Source: Leptospira ellinghausenii (lineage in GTDB: Bacteria; Spirochaetota; Leptospiria; Leptospirales; Leptospiraceae). From it: 64,000 nucleotides of DNA. The number at the start of each line of letters is the position of its first letter. Position 1 is the stretch's first letter. Made by a program: the position numbers and the translations under genes. Shown in pieces: positions 27,913 to 39,822 of this stretch. A model generated the notes under the pieces. The model saw only the letters and a program-made list of their open reading frames with translations, ran no database searches and was not told the origin of the DNA. Where the stretch lies: contig NZ_BFAZ01000003.1 of NCBI RefSeq assembly GCF_003114815.1, positions 62,001 to 126,000 of the forward strand. Direction: 5' to 3'.

Positions 27913-29063
27913 GAATTTGGCTCCGTGATGTCATTAGTGAGCGGGAAAGAGATCGTAAATCTTGTTTTTTGTTCCACTGATTTAACAGAGATATTTCCAT
28001 CATGTTCCTTCACAATGGAATGACAGATAGAAAGTCCAAGTCCGGTACCAGTTCCCGATTTATTACTCGTAAAAAAAGGATCGAAGATCTTTTGGATGAT
28101 AGCATCAGGAATTCCTCCTGCATTATCTTCCACGATGATGTGAAGCCAGTTTTTAGTTTTGCGAATCTCAATTGCGATTTCGCCAGGCCTGTAATCAAAG
28201 GCTTGAAGTGAGTTACGAAACAAATTCATAAACAACCTTTCCATCTTTCCTGGATGAAAAGGGAATTGGTATTCATGATCACATGTGATTCGCCAGTTGA
28301 TGTTTTTACTTAGGTGTGGATAAAGCCGAATGACTGTATCTTTTGCGCGGTTAATGGTTTCAACGATATCACCTAAAGTGACTTTGACCTTATCCGTTTT
28401 TGCAAAGGAAATAATATCTGATACGATGATGGCAGCACGAGAGATATCGTTCTTTATCATATCCAATCTCTTTTCAATTTGTTCTGGCGGTTGGTTTTGC
28501 CAATTTGCTTTTAAATTTTGTAAAGTAAGACTAATCCCAGTTAAAGGGTTATTTAACTCGTGAGCAATTCCTGAAATTAATATTCCTAAGGAAGCGAGGT
28601 TACGCATTCGGAAAGATTCTTCTTCTTTGTCCCTTTGTTTTGTGACATCCGATATTTTTTCCACCATCCAAAACAAATCTTCTTGTTTCGGGTAGGGGTA
28701 AAATTCTAAAAGAAGTGTTTGTTTTTTGTCTTCAGAACGAAAAAAAATTTCTCTGGTGATAGGAGCAGACGAAGTTTGGTTTTTGTCCTTTGATTTTACA
28801 TTAATTTTAGGGCAATATGGACAAACGTCTGTTCGTTGGTACAATACTTCGTAACATTTTTTATCTAACAACTCGTCGTATTTATTGTTCTTTGCAAATA
28901 AAATGGTAGCAAGATTGGCTCTTTGGATGTTGAAATCGGAATCGATAAGAACCAGTGGGTCTTGTACTACATCATAAATGGCTTCCAATTCTCGGGCTTT
29001 TTCTGCGACTTTTTCGATGTTTTCCATCGATTGAGAATCACCATTGTGACTGTTTTCTGACAA
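27909..29063 (-). CDS. PAS-domain sensor histidine kinase with cysteine cluster
   Basis: A 384-residue soluble kinase with no membrane segment. Its PAS domain (about 25-140) contains [17 protein letters not shown], with Cys70, Cys81 and Cys84, a pattern seen in a subset of PAS sensors that may bind metal or sense redox. DHp follows (H-box [10 protein letters not shown], His168), then a HATPase with N-box [10 protein letters not shown] (Asn284), DNAGGIPD and [11 protein letters not shown]. The 4-base overlap with the receiver-HATPase gene marks them as a pair. Confidence 0.9.
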   Translation of the reverse strand: MSENSHNGDSQSMENIEKVAEKARELEAIYDVVQDPLVLIDSDFNIQRANLATILFAKNNKYDELLDKKCYEVLYQRTDVCPYCPKINVKSKDKNQTSSAPITREIFFRSEDKKQTLLLEFYPYPKQEDLFWMVEKISDVTKQRDKEEESFRMRNLASLGILISGIAHELNNPLTGISLTLQNLKANWQNQPPEQIEKRLDMIKNDISRAAIIVSDIISFAKTDKVKVTLGDIVETINRAKDTVIRLYPHLSKNINWRITCDHEYQFPFHPGKMERLFMNLFRNSLQAFDYRPGEIAIEIRKTKNWLHIIVEDNAGGIPDAIIQKIFDPFFTSNKSGTGTGLGLSICHSIVKEHDGNISVKSVEQKTRFTISFPLTNDITEPNS

Positions 29064-29064
29064 A

Positions 29065-29733
29065 TTAATAGCCCAGTGATTGGTTCAATTGTTTGAACAT
29101 TTTTTTTTGGCTCTGGTTTCCATTTGTTTTCTGGAGTGCACTAATCGAAATGAGTTGGCTATGGAAATCCAATAAAAATTTGATATAAAAATCTTTTTTG
29201 AAATCATTCCTTTCTTGTTTGATGGAATCATTTCGGAGAGAGGAAAGCGGGAAACTTTCAGATCCATCAAGTCCTGAGAATTGGATGACCATATCATTTA
29301 CGGATTCATCCAAAGGGGTAGTATCAGTAATTTTTGTTCTCGTTTTTTGTTCGATTTCCGTGTCTTCTGAAGTGATTTGGATTTCTACTTTAGATAGTAC
29401 TGAGCCATTAAATTCGAGTAAGATTGATTTTTCTTCTGAATGTTTGATTCGATTTTTGTTCTGAGGGTCTGGATCGACTTTGAACTTACGGATACGTATT
29501 CCTGTACGGTTTGGATAAGATCCAATGAATTGAATTGTGGTATTGGCTGGTAAAGACGAAAGTTGTTCGTAAGACAAAAGTTCCCTGGCCTTGGCGATGT
29601 CTCGGTAAAGGCTAAGGATTTCCTTGTCTAATCGGTTTTCTTTTTCGGTAATGTCGACCTCAGCGAAGAGACCGACACTCAGTAAAAAAAGACTAAGGAG
29701 TGCTAGGTGCCGGTACTTCGGGAGTTGTTCCAT
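29065..29733 (-). CDS. exported protein of unknown function
   Basis: A 222-residue protein with a signal peptide ([18 protein letters not shown]) and a charged mature domain with beta-like strands ([19 protein letters not shown]). It ends 1 base before the kinase gene, and its start lies inside the 3' end of secG (41-base overlap). I recognise no domain. Its place just upstream of the two-component genes suggests an envelope component sensed by or linked to them, but that is only position. Confidence 0.65.
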   Translation of the reverse strand: MEQLPKYRHLALLSLFLLSVGLFAEVDITEKENRLDKEILSLYRDIAKARELLSYEQLSSLPANTTIQFIGSYPNRTGIRIRKFKVDPDPQNKNRIKHSEEKSILLEFNGSVLSKVEIQITSEDTEIEQKTRTKITDTTPLDESVNDMVIQFSGLDGSESFPLSSLRNDSIKQERNDFKKDFYIKFLLDFHSQLISISALQKTNGNQSQKKMFKQLNQSLGY

Positions 29734-30025
29734 CAGTTTCTACCGGAGTTTCCAAACTTGGTTCCACATCTGGTACCAATACTTCATCTTTCTTTGCAAA
29801 AACAAAGGAAAGAGCAAGTGATAAAACTATAAACAAAATCGCCGCAACTCTTGTCGTTTTTGTCATCACGTCAGCCGTTGAAGCTCCAAACACGGATTGG
29901 CTAGCGGTTGATCCGCCAAGCATTCCCGCACTTCCACCTTTTCCAGTTTGGATCATCACAAGAAGGATGAGGAAAAGTGAAAGTAAAACAAATAGAGTCA
30001 GAATGGTTCCTGCAAAAAATCCCAT
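29693..30025 (-). CDS. secG: preprotein translocase subunit SecG
   Basis: A 110-residue protein with two membrane segments (about 5-26 and 56-75), the conserved [13 protein letters not shown] loop, and a Pro/Thr-rich acidic tail. SecG joins SecY and SecE in the export channel. It sits after tpiA, a common arrangement (tpiA-secG). The next gene starts within its last 41 bases. Confidence 0.93.
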   Translation of the reverse strand: MGFFAGTILTLFVLLSLFLILLVMIQTGKGGSAGMLGGSTASQSVFGASTADVMTKTTRVAAILFIVLSLALSFVFAKKDEVLVPDVEPSLETPVETDGTTPEVPAPSTP

Positions 30026-30034
30026 ATAATTTCC

Positions 30035-30784
30035 TTATTTTAAAAGTCCTAAAAATGATTCTAATTTTTGACTGGCTCCACCCACTAGGCCACCGTCAAT
30101 GTTTGGTTTGGCGAGAAGTTCTTTGATGTTATCTGGTTTCACAGATCCACCATAGAGAATTTGGATGTTTTCAGCCACTTGGTCTGCTCCCACAAAGAGT
30201 CCGCCAATTTCTTTTCGAAGGTATGCATGGGCTTCTTCCGCTTCCGCAGGAGTTGCTACTTTTCCCGTTCCAATCGCCCAAACAGGTTCGTATGCGATGA
30301 CAAGATTGGAAAAGAGGTCACTCGTAATGTCTTTGAGACCTTTTTTGATTTGGTCTTCTAACACAGAGAAGGTTTGGCCTTTTTCTCTTTCGGCCCAAGT
30401 TTCACCCACACAGTAGACAACACGAAGTCCGGCTTTTAAAAAGTAGGTTATCTTTGCATTGTCAAACTCGGAAGTTTCTCCGAGGAATTGTCTTCTTTCA
30501 GAGTGGCCCACAAGGACAGTTTTGATCCCGAGTTCTGCGAGTTGCACAGGGGAAATTTCTCCCGTCATTGCAGTGAGACCTGATTGGTACGCATTTTGTG
30601 CCCCAACAATGAGTTTGGATCCACTCGCGATGGAAGAAACCGATTCCAAATGGAGTGCACTTGGGAACACCATCACTTCATAAGAGGAAGAATCACTGGC
30701 AACTTTGAGACCAGATGTTATGGTTTTCGCTTCAGAAAGCGTTAGGTTCATCTTCCAGTTTCCGGCTATGATTTTCTTTCTCAT
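30035..30784 (-). CDS. tpiA: triosephosphate isomerase
   Basis: A 249-residue TIM barrel with start motif AGNWKMN, catalytic His in VGHSERR, catalytic Glu in AYEPVWAIGTGK and phosphate-binding GSV plus GGLVGGAS near the end. It interconverts dihydroxyacetone phosphate and glyceraldehyde 3-phosphate. It lies 1 base after pgk in the gap-pgk-tpiA-secG operon. Confidence 0.97.
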   Translation of the reverse strand: MRKKIIAGNWKMNLTLSEAKTITSGLKVASDSSSYEVMVFPSALHLESVSSIASGSKLIVGAQNAYQSGLTAMTGEISPVQLAELGIKTVLVGHSERRQFLGETSEFDNAKITYFLKAGLRVVYCVGETWAEREKGQTFSVLEDQIKKGLKDITSDLFSNLVIAYEPVWAIGTGKVATPAEAEEAHAYLRKEIGGLFVGADQVAENIQILYGGSVKPDNIKELLAKPNIDGGLVGGASQKLESFLGLLK

Positions 30785-30785
30785 C

Positions 30786-31976
30786 TTATTTGTCTTCCTT
30801 TGGGAGTAAACATTGAACTCCCGGGAGAGTGCGTCCTTCTAAAAATTCTAAGGAAGCACCACCACCAGTGGAGATATGAGTGATTTTATCAGCCACACCA
30901 GCTTTGTTTACCGCAGCGATGGAATCTCCTCCACCCACAACAGTTTTCGCTTTGGATTTACTAATGGCTTTTGCAATTTCAATCGTTCCTTTGGAGAACT
31001 TATCCATTTCGAACACACCCATCGGTCCATTCCATAAGATGGTCTTTGCTTCTTTGATGGCTTTTACATAATTGTCGATGGTTTTTGGCCCAATGTCCAT
31101 TCCCATCCATCCGTCCAAAATTCCCATTTTGTCTACAGACTTGGTTTTTGCGTTCGGATCAAAATTGTCTGCGATGATGTGGTCCACAGGGATTTGGAGG
31201 TCAACTCCTTGGACACCAGCTCGGTCAATGAGTTGGAAGGCTTGGGATTCAAATTCAGGTTCTACAAGGGATTTTCCGATGGGAACAGCTCTGGATTTGA
31301 GAAAGGTGTACGCCATACCGCCCCCGATGAGGAGGTGGTCCACTTTTTCGAGAAGGTTCTTTAAAATCGCAAATTTGGAACTGACTTTTGATCCACCTAC
31401 GATCGCCACAAACGGACGTTCTGGTCTTGCAAGAAGCCCACTTAATACTTCAATTTCTTTACGCATGAGAAGTCCTGCAAAGGCAGGGAGGAGGTGAGCC
31501 ACACCTTCAGTTGAAGCATGGGCTCTATGTGCAGTTCCAAATGCATCGTTGACATAAACGTCAGCGAGTTTTGCCAGTTCTTTACAGAAACTAGGTGCAT
31601 TTTCCTCTTCTTCCTTATGGAAACGAAGGTTTTCTAAAAGTAAAATTTCACCTTCCCCAAGTTCATTTGATAACTTCACAACAGGGGCACCAATGACGGC
31701 TTCTGAGAAACTGACTTTGGTTTTGACGAGTGTGGAAAGAACATCAAACACAGGTTTCATGGAATATTTTGGTTCCGGTCCACCTTTGGGTCGGCCCAGA
31801 TGGCTTCCCAAAATGATCTTTGCTCCTTTGGAGATCAGTAATTCCAAAGTAGGTAGGGTTTTTTCAATCCGAGTTTTGTCCGTTGCTTTTCCGTTTTCTA
31901 CAGGGACATTGAAGTCCACACGAACAAAGACTCGTTTTCCTTTTAGATTTTGATCTTCGAGAAGAGGTAATTTCAT
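30786..31976 (-). CDS. pgk: phosphoglycerate kinase
   Basis: A 396-residue kinase with [18 protein letters not shown], and the nucleotide-binding GGGDSIAAV and [16 protein letters not shown] segments. It makes ATP from 1,3-bisphosphoglycerate. The ATG at 31976 starts directly after the gap stop. The frame is open further into gap, but homologues start at MKLPLLED. Confidence 0.97.
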   Translation of the reverse strand: MKLPLLEDQNLKGKRVFVRVDFNVPVENGKATDKTRIEKTLPTLELLISKGAKIILGSHLGRPKGGPEPKYSMKPVFDVLSTLVKTKVSFSEAVIGAPVVKLSNELGEGEILLLENLRFHKEEEENAPSFCKELAKLADVYVNDAFGTAHRAHASTEGVAHLLPAFAGLLMRKEIEVLSGLLARPERPFVAIVGGSKVSSKFAILKNLLEKVDHLLIGGGMAYTFLKSRAVPIGKSLVEPEFESQAFQLIDRAGVQGVDLQIPVDHIIADNFDPNAKTKSVDKMGILDGWMGMDIGPKTIDNYVKAIKEAKTILWNGPMGVFEMDKFSKGTIEIAKAISKSKAKTVVGGGDSIAAVNKAGVADKITHISTGGGASLEFLEGRTLPGVQCLLPKEDK

Positions 31977-31977
31977 C

Positions 31978-33033
<1,056 letters not shown>

Positions 33034-33067
33034 TTACAGAATTTCGAGTTCGGGGTCTATGTCACTC

Positions 33068-33095
33068 ATTTTAAAGGGCATAGGAGCAAACACAA
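33068..33095 (-). promoter_or_regulatory. gap: possible sigma-70-like promoter for gap operon
   Basis: On the minus strand TTGTGT (plus 33090-33095) and TAAAAT (plus 33068-33073) are separated by 16 bases, about 80 bases upstream of the gap ATG. Both boxes deviate from consensus, so this is a candidate only. The region 32986-33161 is otherwise A/T-rich leader between two divergent genes. Confidence 0.25.
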
Positions 33096-33161
33096 GCCTA
33101 GAAATTGACATTTTTGATGGCAAGTTCCACCTTCCTGGTTGTACGATTTTTGCTATTTTCG

Positions 33162-34835
33162 ATGTCTAAAAACGGCATGGATCGGATTCAAAAAGAGCTA
33201 AATCGGGCCAGATTCCAACAAAACATATTGGCACAAGTCTCCTCTCATCCGAGTGCCCGGTCAGGCGACATCCAAACTTTAGCCAAGTTCATCACCAAAT
33301 CAGTGGCGGAAGGACTTGGAATTGAACGAGTGGGTGTCTGGCTTTTTAATGATTCCAAAAATGAACTTTTGAATGTGGATACTTACCTTCTAAGCAAAGC
33401 CCTTCATAGTGCCGGTGCCATTTTGAAGGAAATTGAATTCCGAGAGGAATTCCAATACTTAGTGAAGGAAAAGTATGTAGATGCTAACGATCCTTATACG
33501 GATCCACGTACCAAAGGATTTATTGAAACCTATTTAAAACCCAATGGTATCACAGCAATGTTAGATGGTGTGATCAGGATGGGGGAAGAACTGATTGGAA
33601 CTTTATGTTTCGAACATGTCGGTAAAATACATAAGTGGCAAGAGGATGAAATTATTTTTTGTAGCCAATTAGGTGATCAAATAGCACTGACAATCAGTAA
33701 CCAAAGGAAAAACCAAATTTATGAGGAATTGATCGCAAGAGAAAATGAATTAAGAGAGCTCAATGAAAGTTTAGAACAACTGGTTGAAGAACGCACTAAA
33801 AAACTCAAGAACTCGAATGAAGAGTTAGAGTCAACAATCTCTACATTAAAAAAAGCACAAAACCAACTCATACTTTCTGAAAAAATGGCAAGCCTTGGGC
33901 AACTCGTTGCTGGAATAGCACATGAAATCAATAACCCCATCGCAGCCATCCAAGCGTCAGCGGAAAATTTAAAAGAGTCTTTATTTGAGTCCGAATATTC
34001 CTTATTCCAAAAAGAATTAAAAGAACTCTTACCAGATAAAAAGAATCAAAATTTATTTATGGAATTAATCCAAGTTTTAAAATCTAGGATTGAAATCATT
34101 TCTGGTAGAGAACGGATGAGCCGAAGGAAACGAATTGAATCTTGGCTCCATTCAAGAGGACTTCCTGATTCTTTATCCTTCCATTTGATTGATGCTGGAT
34201 TTGATTTGGATGTTTTGCAGTCGTATCAGGAATTGTTTTTAAAAGACAAGGTAGAGAAGATACTCACTTTAGTTGTGGAAGAGATCACTGTTCACCAATC
34301 ACTTCATATTATTTTACTAGCCGTTGAAAGAGCTAGTAAAATGACGTTTGCTTTAAAAAACTTTGTTCGATTTGAAATTTCCAAAAATCCAATCCAAGTC
34401 AATATAAAAGAAAATATTGAGACTGTTCTCACTTTGTACCAAAATCAATTTAAGAAAAATGTTATTTTGATAAAGGAATATGATGACATTCCTTTCATAG
34501 AAGGATATCCAGAAGAACTTTTACACTTATGGACCAATCTGATTTACAATTCCTTACAAGCGATGTCCTTTCATGGGACACTCAAGATACAAAGCAAAAA
34601 TCTTGGGGATAGGGTATGTATTAACATACAAGATTCGGGACCTGGGATCCCTGAATCGATCCAGGCCCGTATTTTTGAACCATTCTTTACTACAAAAGCA
34701 CTCGGTGAGGGAAGTGGGCTTGGACTCGATATTTGCCGCAAGATCGTCGAGAGGCATAATGGATCGATACAGTTTCACTCCATACCAGGTAATACTGAAT
34801 TTTCGATCGAACTTCCTCTGCGAATTACAAAATAA
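33162..34835 (+). CDS. GAF-domain sensor histidine kinase with long DHp insertion
   Basis: About 557 residues from ATG 33162 (ATG 33177, and TTG 33105 with a hydrophobic lead, are alternatives). A GAF domain (about 20-190) is followed by a coiled coil with EELRELNESLEQLVEERTK-like heptads, an H-box GIAHEINNPIAAIQ (His254), and a HATPase with N-box NLIYNSLQAM (Asn463), DSGPGIPE and GEGSGLGLDICRKIV. About 209 residues separate His254 and Asn463, roughly 90 more than usual. The extra part holds SGRERMSRRKRIESWL and FHLIDAGFDLDV. No membrane segment is needed. It diverges from gap and has no adjacent response regulator. Confidence 0.88.
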   Translation: MSKNGMDRIQKELNRARFQQNILAQVSSHPSARSGDIQTLAKFITKSVAEGLGIERVGVWLFNDSKNELLNVDTYLLSKALHSAGAILKEIEFREEFQYLVKEKYVDANDPYTDPRTKGFIETYLKPNGITAMLDGVIRMGEELIGTLCFEHVGKIHKWQEDEIIFCSQLGDQIALTISNQRKNQIYEELIARENELRELNESLEQLVEERTKKLKNSNEELESTISTLKKAQNQLILSEKMASLGQLVAGIAHEINNPIAAIQASAENLKESLFESEYSLFQKELKELLPDKKNQNLFMELIQVLKSRIEIISGRERMSRRKRIESWLHSRGLPDSLSFHLIDAGFDLDVLQSYQELFLKDKVEKILTLVVEEITVHQSLHIILLAVERASKMTFALKNFVRFEISKNPIQVNIKENIETVLTLYQNQFKKNVILIKEYDDIPFIEGYPEELLHLWTNLIYNSLQAMSFHGTLKIQSKNLGDRVCINIQDSGPGIPESIQARIFEPFFTTKALGEGSGLGLDICRKIVERHNGSIQFHSIPGNTEFSIELPLRITK

Positions 34836-34846
34836 TACAATCAAAA

Positions 34847-35377
34847 TCACCACATAACAGCAATGATTTGGGATTCTTGGATGGTGCCGAGGGTTCTCGA
34901 ATCCACTCCTAATTCGCGATTGTCAGTGAGTAAAAAAAAATGTTTTTCAGGAACTGTAACTGGGTTCATATCATCATGTTCCGTTTTACCTGCTGGGATA
35001 AGAGAGATCAATTGTGTGTTTGGTTCGGGGAAGATTGTGGGATCTAAGATAGTTCCATTCCGAAAGACCAATCGTTTTTGGATGGAAATGGAGTCTCCTG
35101 GTTTGCCAATGATCCTCGCAATGATGGTTGCATTCGGGTCAAGTGGGGAAGTGGCGATGACCACATCTCCTATTCCCAGTTGGCTTTTGCGGTAAAAACG
35201 ATTGAAGTAAGCGGTGTCCCCTTTTTTCAAAGTTGGTTCCATATAGGAATTGGGAACGGCCACAGGAAGGAGAACCTTGTACTTCACAAACATAGCAGAG
35301 ACTAGACCGATTCCCATCGGAAGTAAAATCACAATGAGTTTTGTTTTGAGTGGGACTTTATTTTTTGGCTTAGACAT
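34847..35377 (-). CDS. signal peptidase I-like protein lacking the catalytic Ser/Lys (probable pseudoenzyme)
   Basis: A 176-residue S26-family protein with one N-terminal membrane anchor (about 12-30). Box B reads [13 protein letters not shown]: the residue before Met46, where the nucleophilic serine belongs, is Tyr45, with Ser44 one position off. Box D reads [11 protein letters not shown]: Ala87 stands where the general-base lysine of KRxxGxPGD belongs. Box E ([11 protein letters not shown]) is well kept, so the fold is probably intact. The codons were read directly (tcc tat atg; gcg agg). It overlaps the chemoreceptor gene by 8 bases. It may be inactive, or a binding or chaperone-like relative. 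Confidence 0.8.
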   Translation of the reverse strand: MSKPKNKVPLKTKLIVILLPMGIGLVSAMFVKYKVLLPVAVPNSYMEPTLKKGDTAYFNRFYRKSQLGIGDVVIATSPLDPNATIIARIIGKPGDSISIQKRLVFRNGTILDPTIFPEPNTQLISLIPAGKTEHDDMNPVTVPEKHFFLLTDNRELGVDSRTLGTIQESQIIAVMW

Positions 35378-37880
35378 GGAAATAATTGATCTCTTTTCGT
35401 AAACTTTCTGTTAGTTGGTTCATGTTTTGTGAATTGGATTTTGTGCCGTCACTTGAAATGGCCGTAGTTTGGGCATGGTTATTGATTTCGGCTATGGAAC
35501 GTGAAATTTCCATCATCGCTGTTTTTTGTTCTTCTGTTGCCTCTCGGATCATTTCGGAAAGTTCTCGGATTTGAGAGACACCTTCGTTTACCTCTTCATT
35601 GGTCTCAATTTGTTTTTGGACAACCATGCGGATTTCTTTTGTCATTTGGTTGATCGAATTCACACCCGTAATGGTTTCACTTAAGATCGAAATTGATTGG
35701 TCAATTTTTTCCTGGCCTTGGTTGATTTCGACTTCATTCTGTTTGATGAGTTCTTCGATGTCTTCTATGGATTTTGCTGTTTTGTCAGCAAGTTTTGAAA
35801 TCTCATCAGCAACAACGGCAAACCCGCGCCCACTGGCACCAGCCCTTGCCGCTTCAATGGCTGCATTCAGAGCCAGTAAATTGATTTGTTCGGAAATGGT
35901 ATGGATGATCTCCACTACATTTGTCATCTCAGAAGATGACTGGTAAATTTTATCCATGGAAAGTTTCATCTCACCAAGTGATGATTCCCCTTTTTTTGCA
36001 TCTTTTGTGATTTCTTCTACACGTACATCTGCAATTTGGAATTTTTTATCGATTTCGGAAACAGCTTGGTTGAGTTCTGTCATTTTTTTCATGAGAGAAA
36101 CTAAGGTAAAAGATTGGGTTTCCGTACGTTGTGCCACACTTTCAATCCCAGCAGTGATTTCTTCAATGGAGGCAGAAATCTCTTCACTACTTGCCGCTTG
36201 GTTTTGGGCTGCATCCGAAAGGGTTAACATGGATTCGTAAATATCGGAACTTGTATTGGTGAGTTCATTGGAAACTGATTGAGTTTGGTTGACGATTTGG
36301 CGGAGTTTGGATTGGAATTCAAACATGGCATTTGCCATACTTCCAATTTCATCACGGCTCGAGTCATAAAAATCGGATTTTAAGTTTCCTTTTACCATTT
36401 CACTGATGCGTAACTTGATTCGTTCTAATGGTTTTAATTTGGATTCAATCACAAGTACTGTCACAATTCCTATGAGGACAACGATCAAAATGGATATCCC
36501 AAGTGTCATCATAAGGCTTGTTAACGTTTTTTCATACAGTTCTGAATTTTCAAAAATACAATAGATGATATAATTGAATTCAGGGTTTTTAACAAAAAAG
36601 ATTCTTTTTTGAGTTCCATCTTCTGTCGAATCAATAAACCCAAGTGCTTCCTGAGTTTGGAAAGGAGTATCGAAAACTAACATTGTTTTGGCGTTTTTTC
36701 CAATGTCTCGTTTGTCCGAGAAATAAACTATGGTTCCATCACCATCAAAAAATCCAACTTTTCCTGATGTTCCAATTTTTAAATTTCCTAAGATAAAACT
36801 CGATAATTTGCCTATGTTGAGAAATCCACCTACGTAACCTTGGAATTGGTTGTTTTCATAGACGGGTAAGGTGTAAGGGGAAACAATATCTCCTGAAATT
36901 TTGGAACGAATGCTTGTATGTCTAAGTGGTCCTTGTCTTGCTAAGTTTCCATCTTCAATGTAAAAAATGGATCCGGTTTTGGAACGATCATATTCATTTG
37001 TTGAGATAAAAATTCCATCATCGGGTTTATAATAAAACAATGCCTCAACTGCATGGTTTGTGCTCTTTAATTGGATTTCGTTTAGGACATTTCGAATTCC
37101 GTTTAAATTGCGTTTCACAATTTGGTCTTTTAGTTTGTTCTCTGTAAAAATCGAAAGGGTAAGGCGATCACGAAAATCAACTAAAGTGAGTCGCATGAGG
37201 GATTCAGAATCCATTACAGATTGTTGCATACTTGAGTTAACTAGGTCTAACTCTTGTTTGAAGTTCATTCTATAGTTGATGATAAAAAGTAACAAAATAG
37301 CAGCTAAAAATGAGAGGACAGTTTGGAATCCTAAATTCCTCGATAACTTTCTTGTATTGATCCTCGAGTTTTTATCTAACCGAATGGAAAGTAAAATTCC
37401 CTTTATATTAAATTTTGTTTCTACATACCCAATAAAAATCGATTGGAACAAAATCGTAAAGGCAACTGTCATTCCAAGTCCAATGGCAAGTTCGCTGAGT
37501 AGAACAAAATTTTTGGTTTTTTGGTAAAAGAGTAGGGCACCGAGTACAAAAACATAACCTACGGAATAACGGACGATGACATCGATCATCGAGACTTTTT
37601 CTAAATGATCGAGCCAAAAGTAAGCTTTGTGGTTGTCTGTGTTGGAAGCGGTTCCATTGAATATTCTATAAACGGGTGAAAAACGAATCCAATAAAAAGA
37701 AATAGCAAAGCTTATAATGAAAAAGACAACGATCGCAGTAGAAATTAGAATGATTTGAAGTTCTTCACTGGTCCATTGTGTAAAAAAATAAATATATGAC
37801 AGTAAAATCGGGAATCCAATTAAATAGTTAAATCCTTCAAGACCAAAAATTATAAATTTGATCATTTTCCGTATGTTCAT
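35370..37880 (-). CDS. methyl-accepting chemotaxis protein with five N-terminal membrane helices
   Basis: An 836-residue chemoreceptor. It begins with about five hydrophobic segments (roughly 15-33, 44-66, 100-118, 130-152, 188-205). An extracytoplasmic sensing region, probably a Cache-type domain, spans about 206-450 ([18 protein letters not shown]). A last membrane helix (about 452-475), HAMP and the long MCP signalling helix complete it, with tip motif [25 protein letters not shown]. Classic receptors have only one helix before the sensor. It probably acts through CheA/CheW elsewhere in the genome. The signal-peptidase-like gene overlaps its end by 8 bases. Confidence 0.9.
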   Translation of the reverse strand: MNIRKMIKFIIFGLEGFNYLIGFPILLSYIYFFTQWTSEELQIILISTAIVVFFIISFAISFYWIRFSPVYRIFNGTASNTDNHKAYFWLDHLEKVSMIDVIVRYSVGYVFVLGALLFYQKTKNFVLLSELAIGLGMTVAFTILFQSIFIGYVETKFNIKGILLSIRLDKNSRINTRKLSRNLGFQTVLSFLAAILLLFIINYRMNFKQELDLVNSSMQQSVMDSESLMRLTLVDFRDRLTLSIFTENKLKDQIVKRNLNGIRNVLNEIQLKSTNHAVEALFYYKPDDGIFISTNEYDRSKTGSIFYIEDGNLARQGPLRHTSIRSKISGDIVSPYTLPVYENNQFQGYVGGFLNIGKLSSFILGNLKIGTSGKVGFFDGDGTIVYFSDKRDIGKNAKTMLVFDTPFQTQEALGFIDSTEDGTQKRIFFVKNPEFNYIIYCIFENSELYEKTLTSLMMTLGISILIVVLIGIVTVLVIESKLKPLERIKLRISEMVKGNLKSDFYDSSRDEIGSMANAMFEFQSKLRQIVNQTQSVSNELTNTSSDIYESMLTLSDAAQNQAASSEEISASIEEITAGIESVAQRTETQSFTLVSLMKKMTELNQAVSEIDKKFQIADVRVEEITKDAKKGESSLGEMKLSMDKIYQSSSEMTNVVEIIHTISEQINLLALNAAIEAARAGASGRGFAVVADEISKLADKTAKSIEDIEELIKQNEVEINQGQEKIDQSISILSETITGVNSINQMTKEIRMVVQKQIETNEEVNEGVSQIRELSEMIREATEEQKTAMMEISRSIAEINNHAQTTAISSDGTKSNSQNMNQLTESLRKEINYFHV

Positions 37881-37940
37881 ACCCTAGGGATACAGATTGT
37901 CTAAGAATTGTAAACGTAAAATTCCTGACGGTTCCTCTTT

Positions 37941-39785
37941 ATGAAAGACGCCCTTATACTCAAAACCATCCAAGAAAAAATAAAAAACTTAGGCAGTTTA
38001 CCAGGGTGTTATCTTTGGAAAAACCAATTGGGGCAAGTGATCTATGTGGGAAAAGCCCTGAAACTCCAATCACGAGTTAGGTCCTATCTCAATCCTAACC
38101 AAAAAGACAGAAAAACAAGAGCACTTTATGTTGAATTGTATGATTTGGATTGGATTGCAACAAGGACAGAAAAAGAAGCCTTATTGCTCGAAGCCACACT
38201 CATCAAAAAATACAACCCTAAGTTCAATGTTAGGTTAAAAGATGATAAAAAATATCCCTTCTTATGTGTCTCCACAAGTGAAGACTACCCAATGGTGTTT
38301 TTGACTCGGAAAGTAAAAGACAATGGAGACAGATACTTTGGGCCATTTACGGATGTCAAAGCAGCTAGGGATACACTAGAGCTCATCCATCGCATTTTTC
38401 CAGTTAGAAAAACGAAACTAAAACTTCCACTTTCAAAACCGCAAAGGCCTTGCCTCAATTTTCATATGGGACGTTGCCTTGGACCTTGCCAGGGAAATAT
38501 CACAAAAGAAACTTATGCCGAGTTAGTGGATGAAATCCTTCGATTTTTAGAAGGTAAAAAAGATCGCCTTGTTGCCGATTTAAAATCTGCGATGTTAACT
38601 GCTTCCACAAAAATGGAATATGAACGAGCAGGATTTCTCAAACAAAGGATTGAAAAAATCAATCAAATCCGAGAGAAACAAACAGTTGTCAGTTTGGATG
38701 GTGGAGATGAAGATATTTTAGGCATTAGCAGACGAGACGATGAAGGTCAGATTGTCATACTCGAAGTGAGAGGTGGTAGGTTGGAAGGAAAAAAATCTTT
38801 CCCATTGACTGGCCTTTCTTTTTCAGATGATGAAGAAGCTTTTAACTCTTTTTTGCGTGATTATTATCTAAACGTCACCATCTTACCAAGTGTTGTGTAC
38901 TTACCAACGTCGGCAAAAGGCAATCACGATGTGTTCTTAGAAACAATTCTCGAAAAATACGGCACATCCATTAAATTAAAATTCCCTGAGATGGGTCCGA
39001 AAAAATCCTTACTTCGCCTAGCAGAAAAAAATGCGGAATTGAGTTTAACAGAAAGGATCCTCGCAACAAAACTTCGTGACCAAACTGTTGCTATGAAGGA
39101 GTTACAAGAAAAGTTAAATTTACCAACGCTACCTAGGACAATTGAGTGTTATGATATCTCGCATTTCCAAGGGAGTTCTCCTGTTGCCAGTGGTGTGATG
39201 TTTGTAGAAGGAAAACCATATAAATCAGGGTATCGCCATTATAAAATGAGAGGTTATGATGGAATCAACGATCCTGGTATGATCCATGAAGTGATTGCAA
39301 GAAGGTTAAGCCACTTGGTGAACGAAGAAGAACCACTGCCTGATTTGATTGTGATCGATGGAGGACTTACCCAATTATCACGAGCTGCCGAAGCGGCGAA
39401 TGCACTCGATCTAGGGCATATTCCAATGGTAGGCCTTGCAAAAAAACGAGAAGAGATTTATTTTCCAGGGGAAAAACACCCTTATAGTTTTGATATCCAT
39501 TCGCCTATGATGCGACTTCTTCGTAATTTACGAGATGAAGCCCACAGGTTTGGTGTTACCTTCCAAAGATTACAAAGGAAGAAAAAAGCACTCAAATCCA
39601 TTTTGGATGATATCCCTGATATCGGAGCAAGTCGAAGGAAAAATATCCTAATCTATTTCCAATCGAAAAAAAAAGTCACGGATGCATCAAAAGAAGAATT
39701 GGAAAATGTACAAGGCATTGGGCCAGTGCTTGCTGAAAAAATTTATAATAACATTCAATCTTTAAAAAAAATAGAACCGAAATAA
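37941..39785 (+). CDS. uvrC: UvrABC excision nuclease subunit C
   Basis: A 614-residue protein with GIY-YIG domain (LPGCYLWKN, then VIYVGKA), the Cys-containing [13 protein letters not shown] segment, a UVR motif (about 205-240), the C-terminal RNase H-like nuclease domain ([39 protein letters not shown]) and tandem HhH at the end ([23 protein letters not shown]). It makes both incisions in nucleotide excision repair. It diverges from the chemoreceptor gene 60 bases away. Confidence 0.97.
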   Translation: MKDALILKTIQEKIKNLGSLPGCYLWKNQLGQVIYVGKALKLQSRVRSYLNPNQKDRKTRALYVELYDLDWIATRTEKEALLLEATLIKKYNPKFNVRLKDDKKYPFLCVSTSEDYPMVFLTRKVKDNGDRYFGPFTDVKAARDTLELIHRIFPVRKTKLKLPLSKPQRPCLNFHMGRCLGPCQGNITKETYAELVDEILRFLEGKKDRLVADLKSAMLTASTKMEYERAGFLKQRIEKINQIREKQTVVSLDGGDEDILGISRRDDEGQIVILEVRGGRLEGKKSFPLTGLSFSDDEEAFNSFLRDYYLNVTILPSVVYLPTSAKGNHDVFLETILEKYGTSIKLKFPEMGPKKSLLRLAEKNAELSLTERILATKLRDQTVAMKELQEKLNLPTLPRTIECYDISHFQGSSPVASGVMFVEGKPYKSGYRHYKMRGYDGINDPGMIHEVIARRLSHLVNEEEPLPDLIVIDGGLTQLSRAAEAANALDLGHIPMVGLAKKREEIYFPGEKHPYSFDIHSPMMRLLRNLRDEAHRFGVTFQRLQRKKKALKSILDDIPDIGASRRKNILIYFQSKKKVTDASKEELENVQGIGPVLAEKIYNNIQSLKKIEPK

Positions 39786-39790
39786 AGATT

Positions 39791-39822
39791 CTTAACTCCT
39801 TCTTTGACAAGGAGAGGTTAAG
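39791..39822 (+). promoter_or_regulatory. hairpin covering the ribosome-binding site of the 39822 gene
   Basis: Bases 39791-39796 (cttaac) pair with 39817-39822 (gttaag), and 39797-39801 (tcctt) with 39809-39813 (aagga). This leaves a 3-base bulge (gag) and a 7-base loop. The paired 3' arm contains the Shine-Dalgarno (AAGGAG) and reaches the G of the GTG start. No T-run follows, so it is not a usual terminator for uvrC. It could limit translation of the lipoprotein gene unless opened by temperature, a protein or a small RNA. Confidence 0.45.

Noticed and set aside
31072..31497. 141-residue plus-strand frame opposite pgk
   Set aside because: Antisense shadow of pgk, low-complexity and without family signals.
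33105..33110. TTGACA as a -35 box for the GAF kinase gene
   Set aside because: Consensus -35 sequence, but no -10-like hexamer at 16-18 bases downstream; the TTG could also be read as an alternative start.
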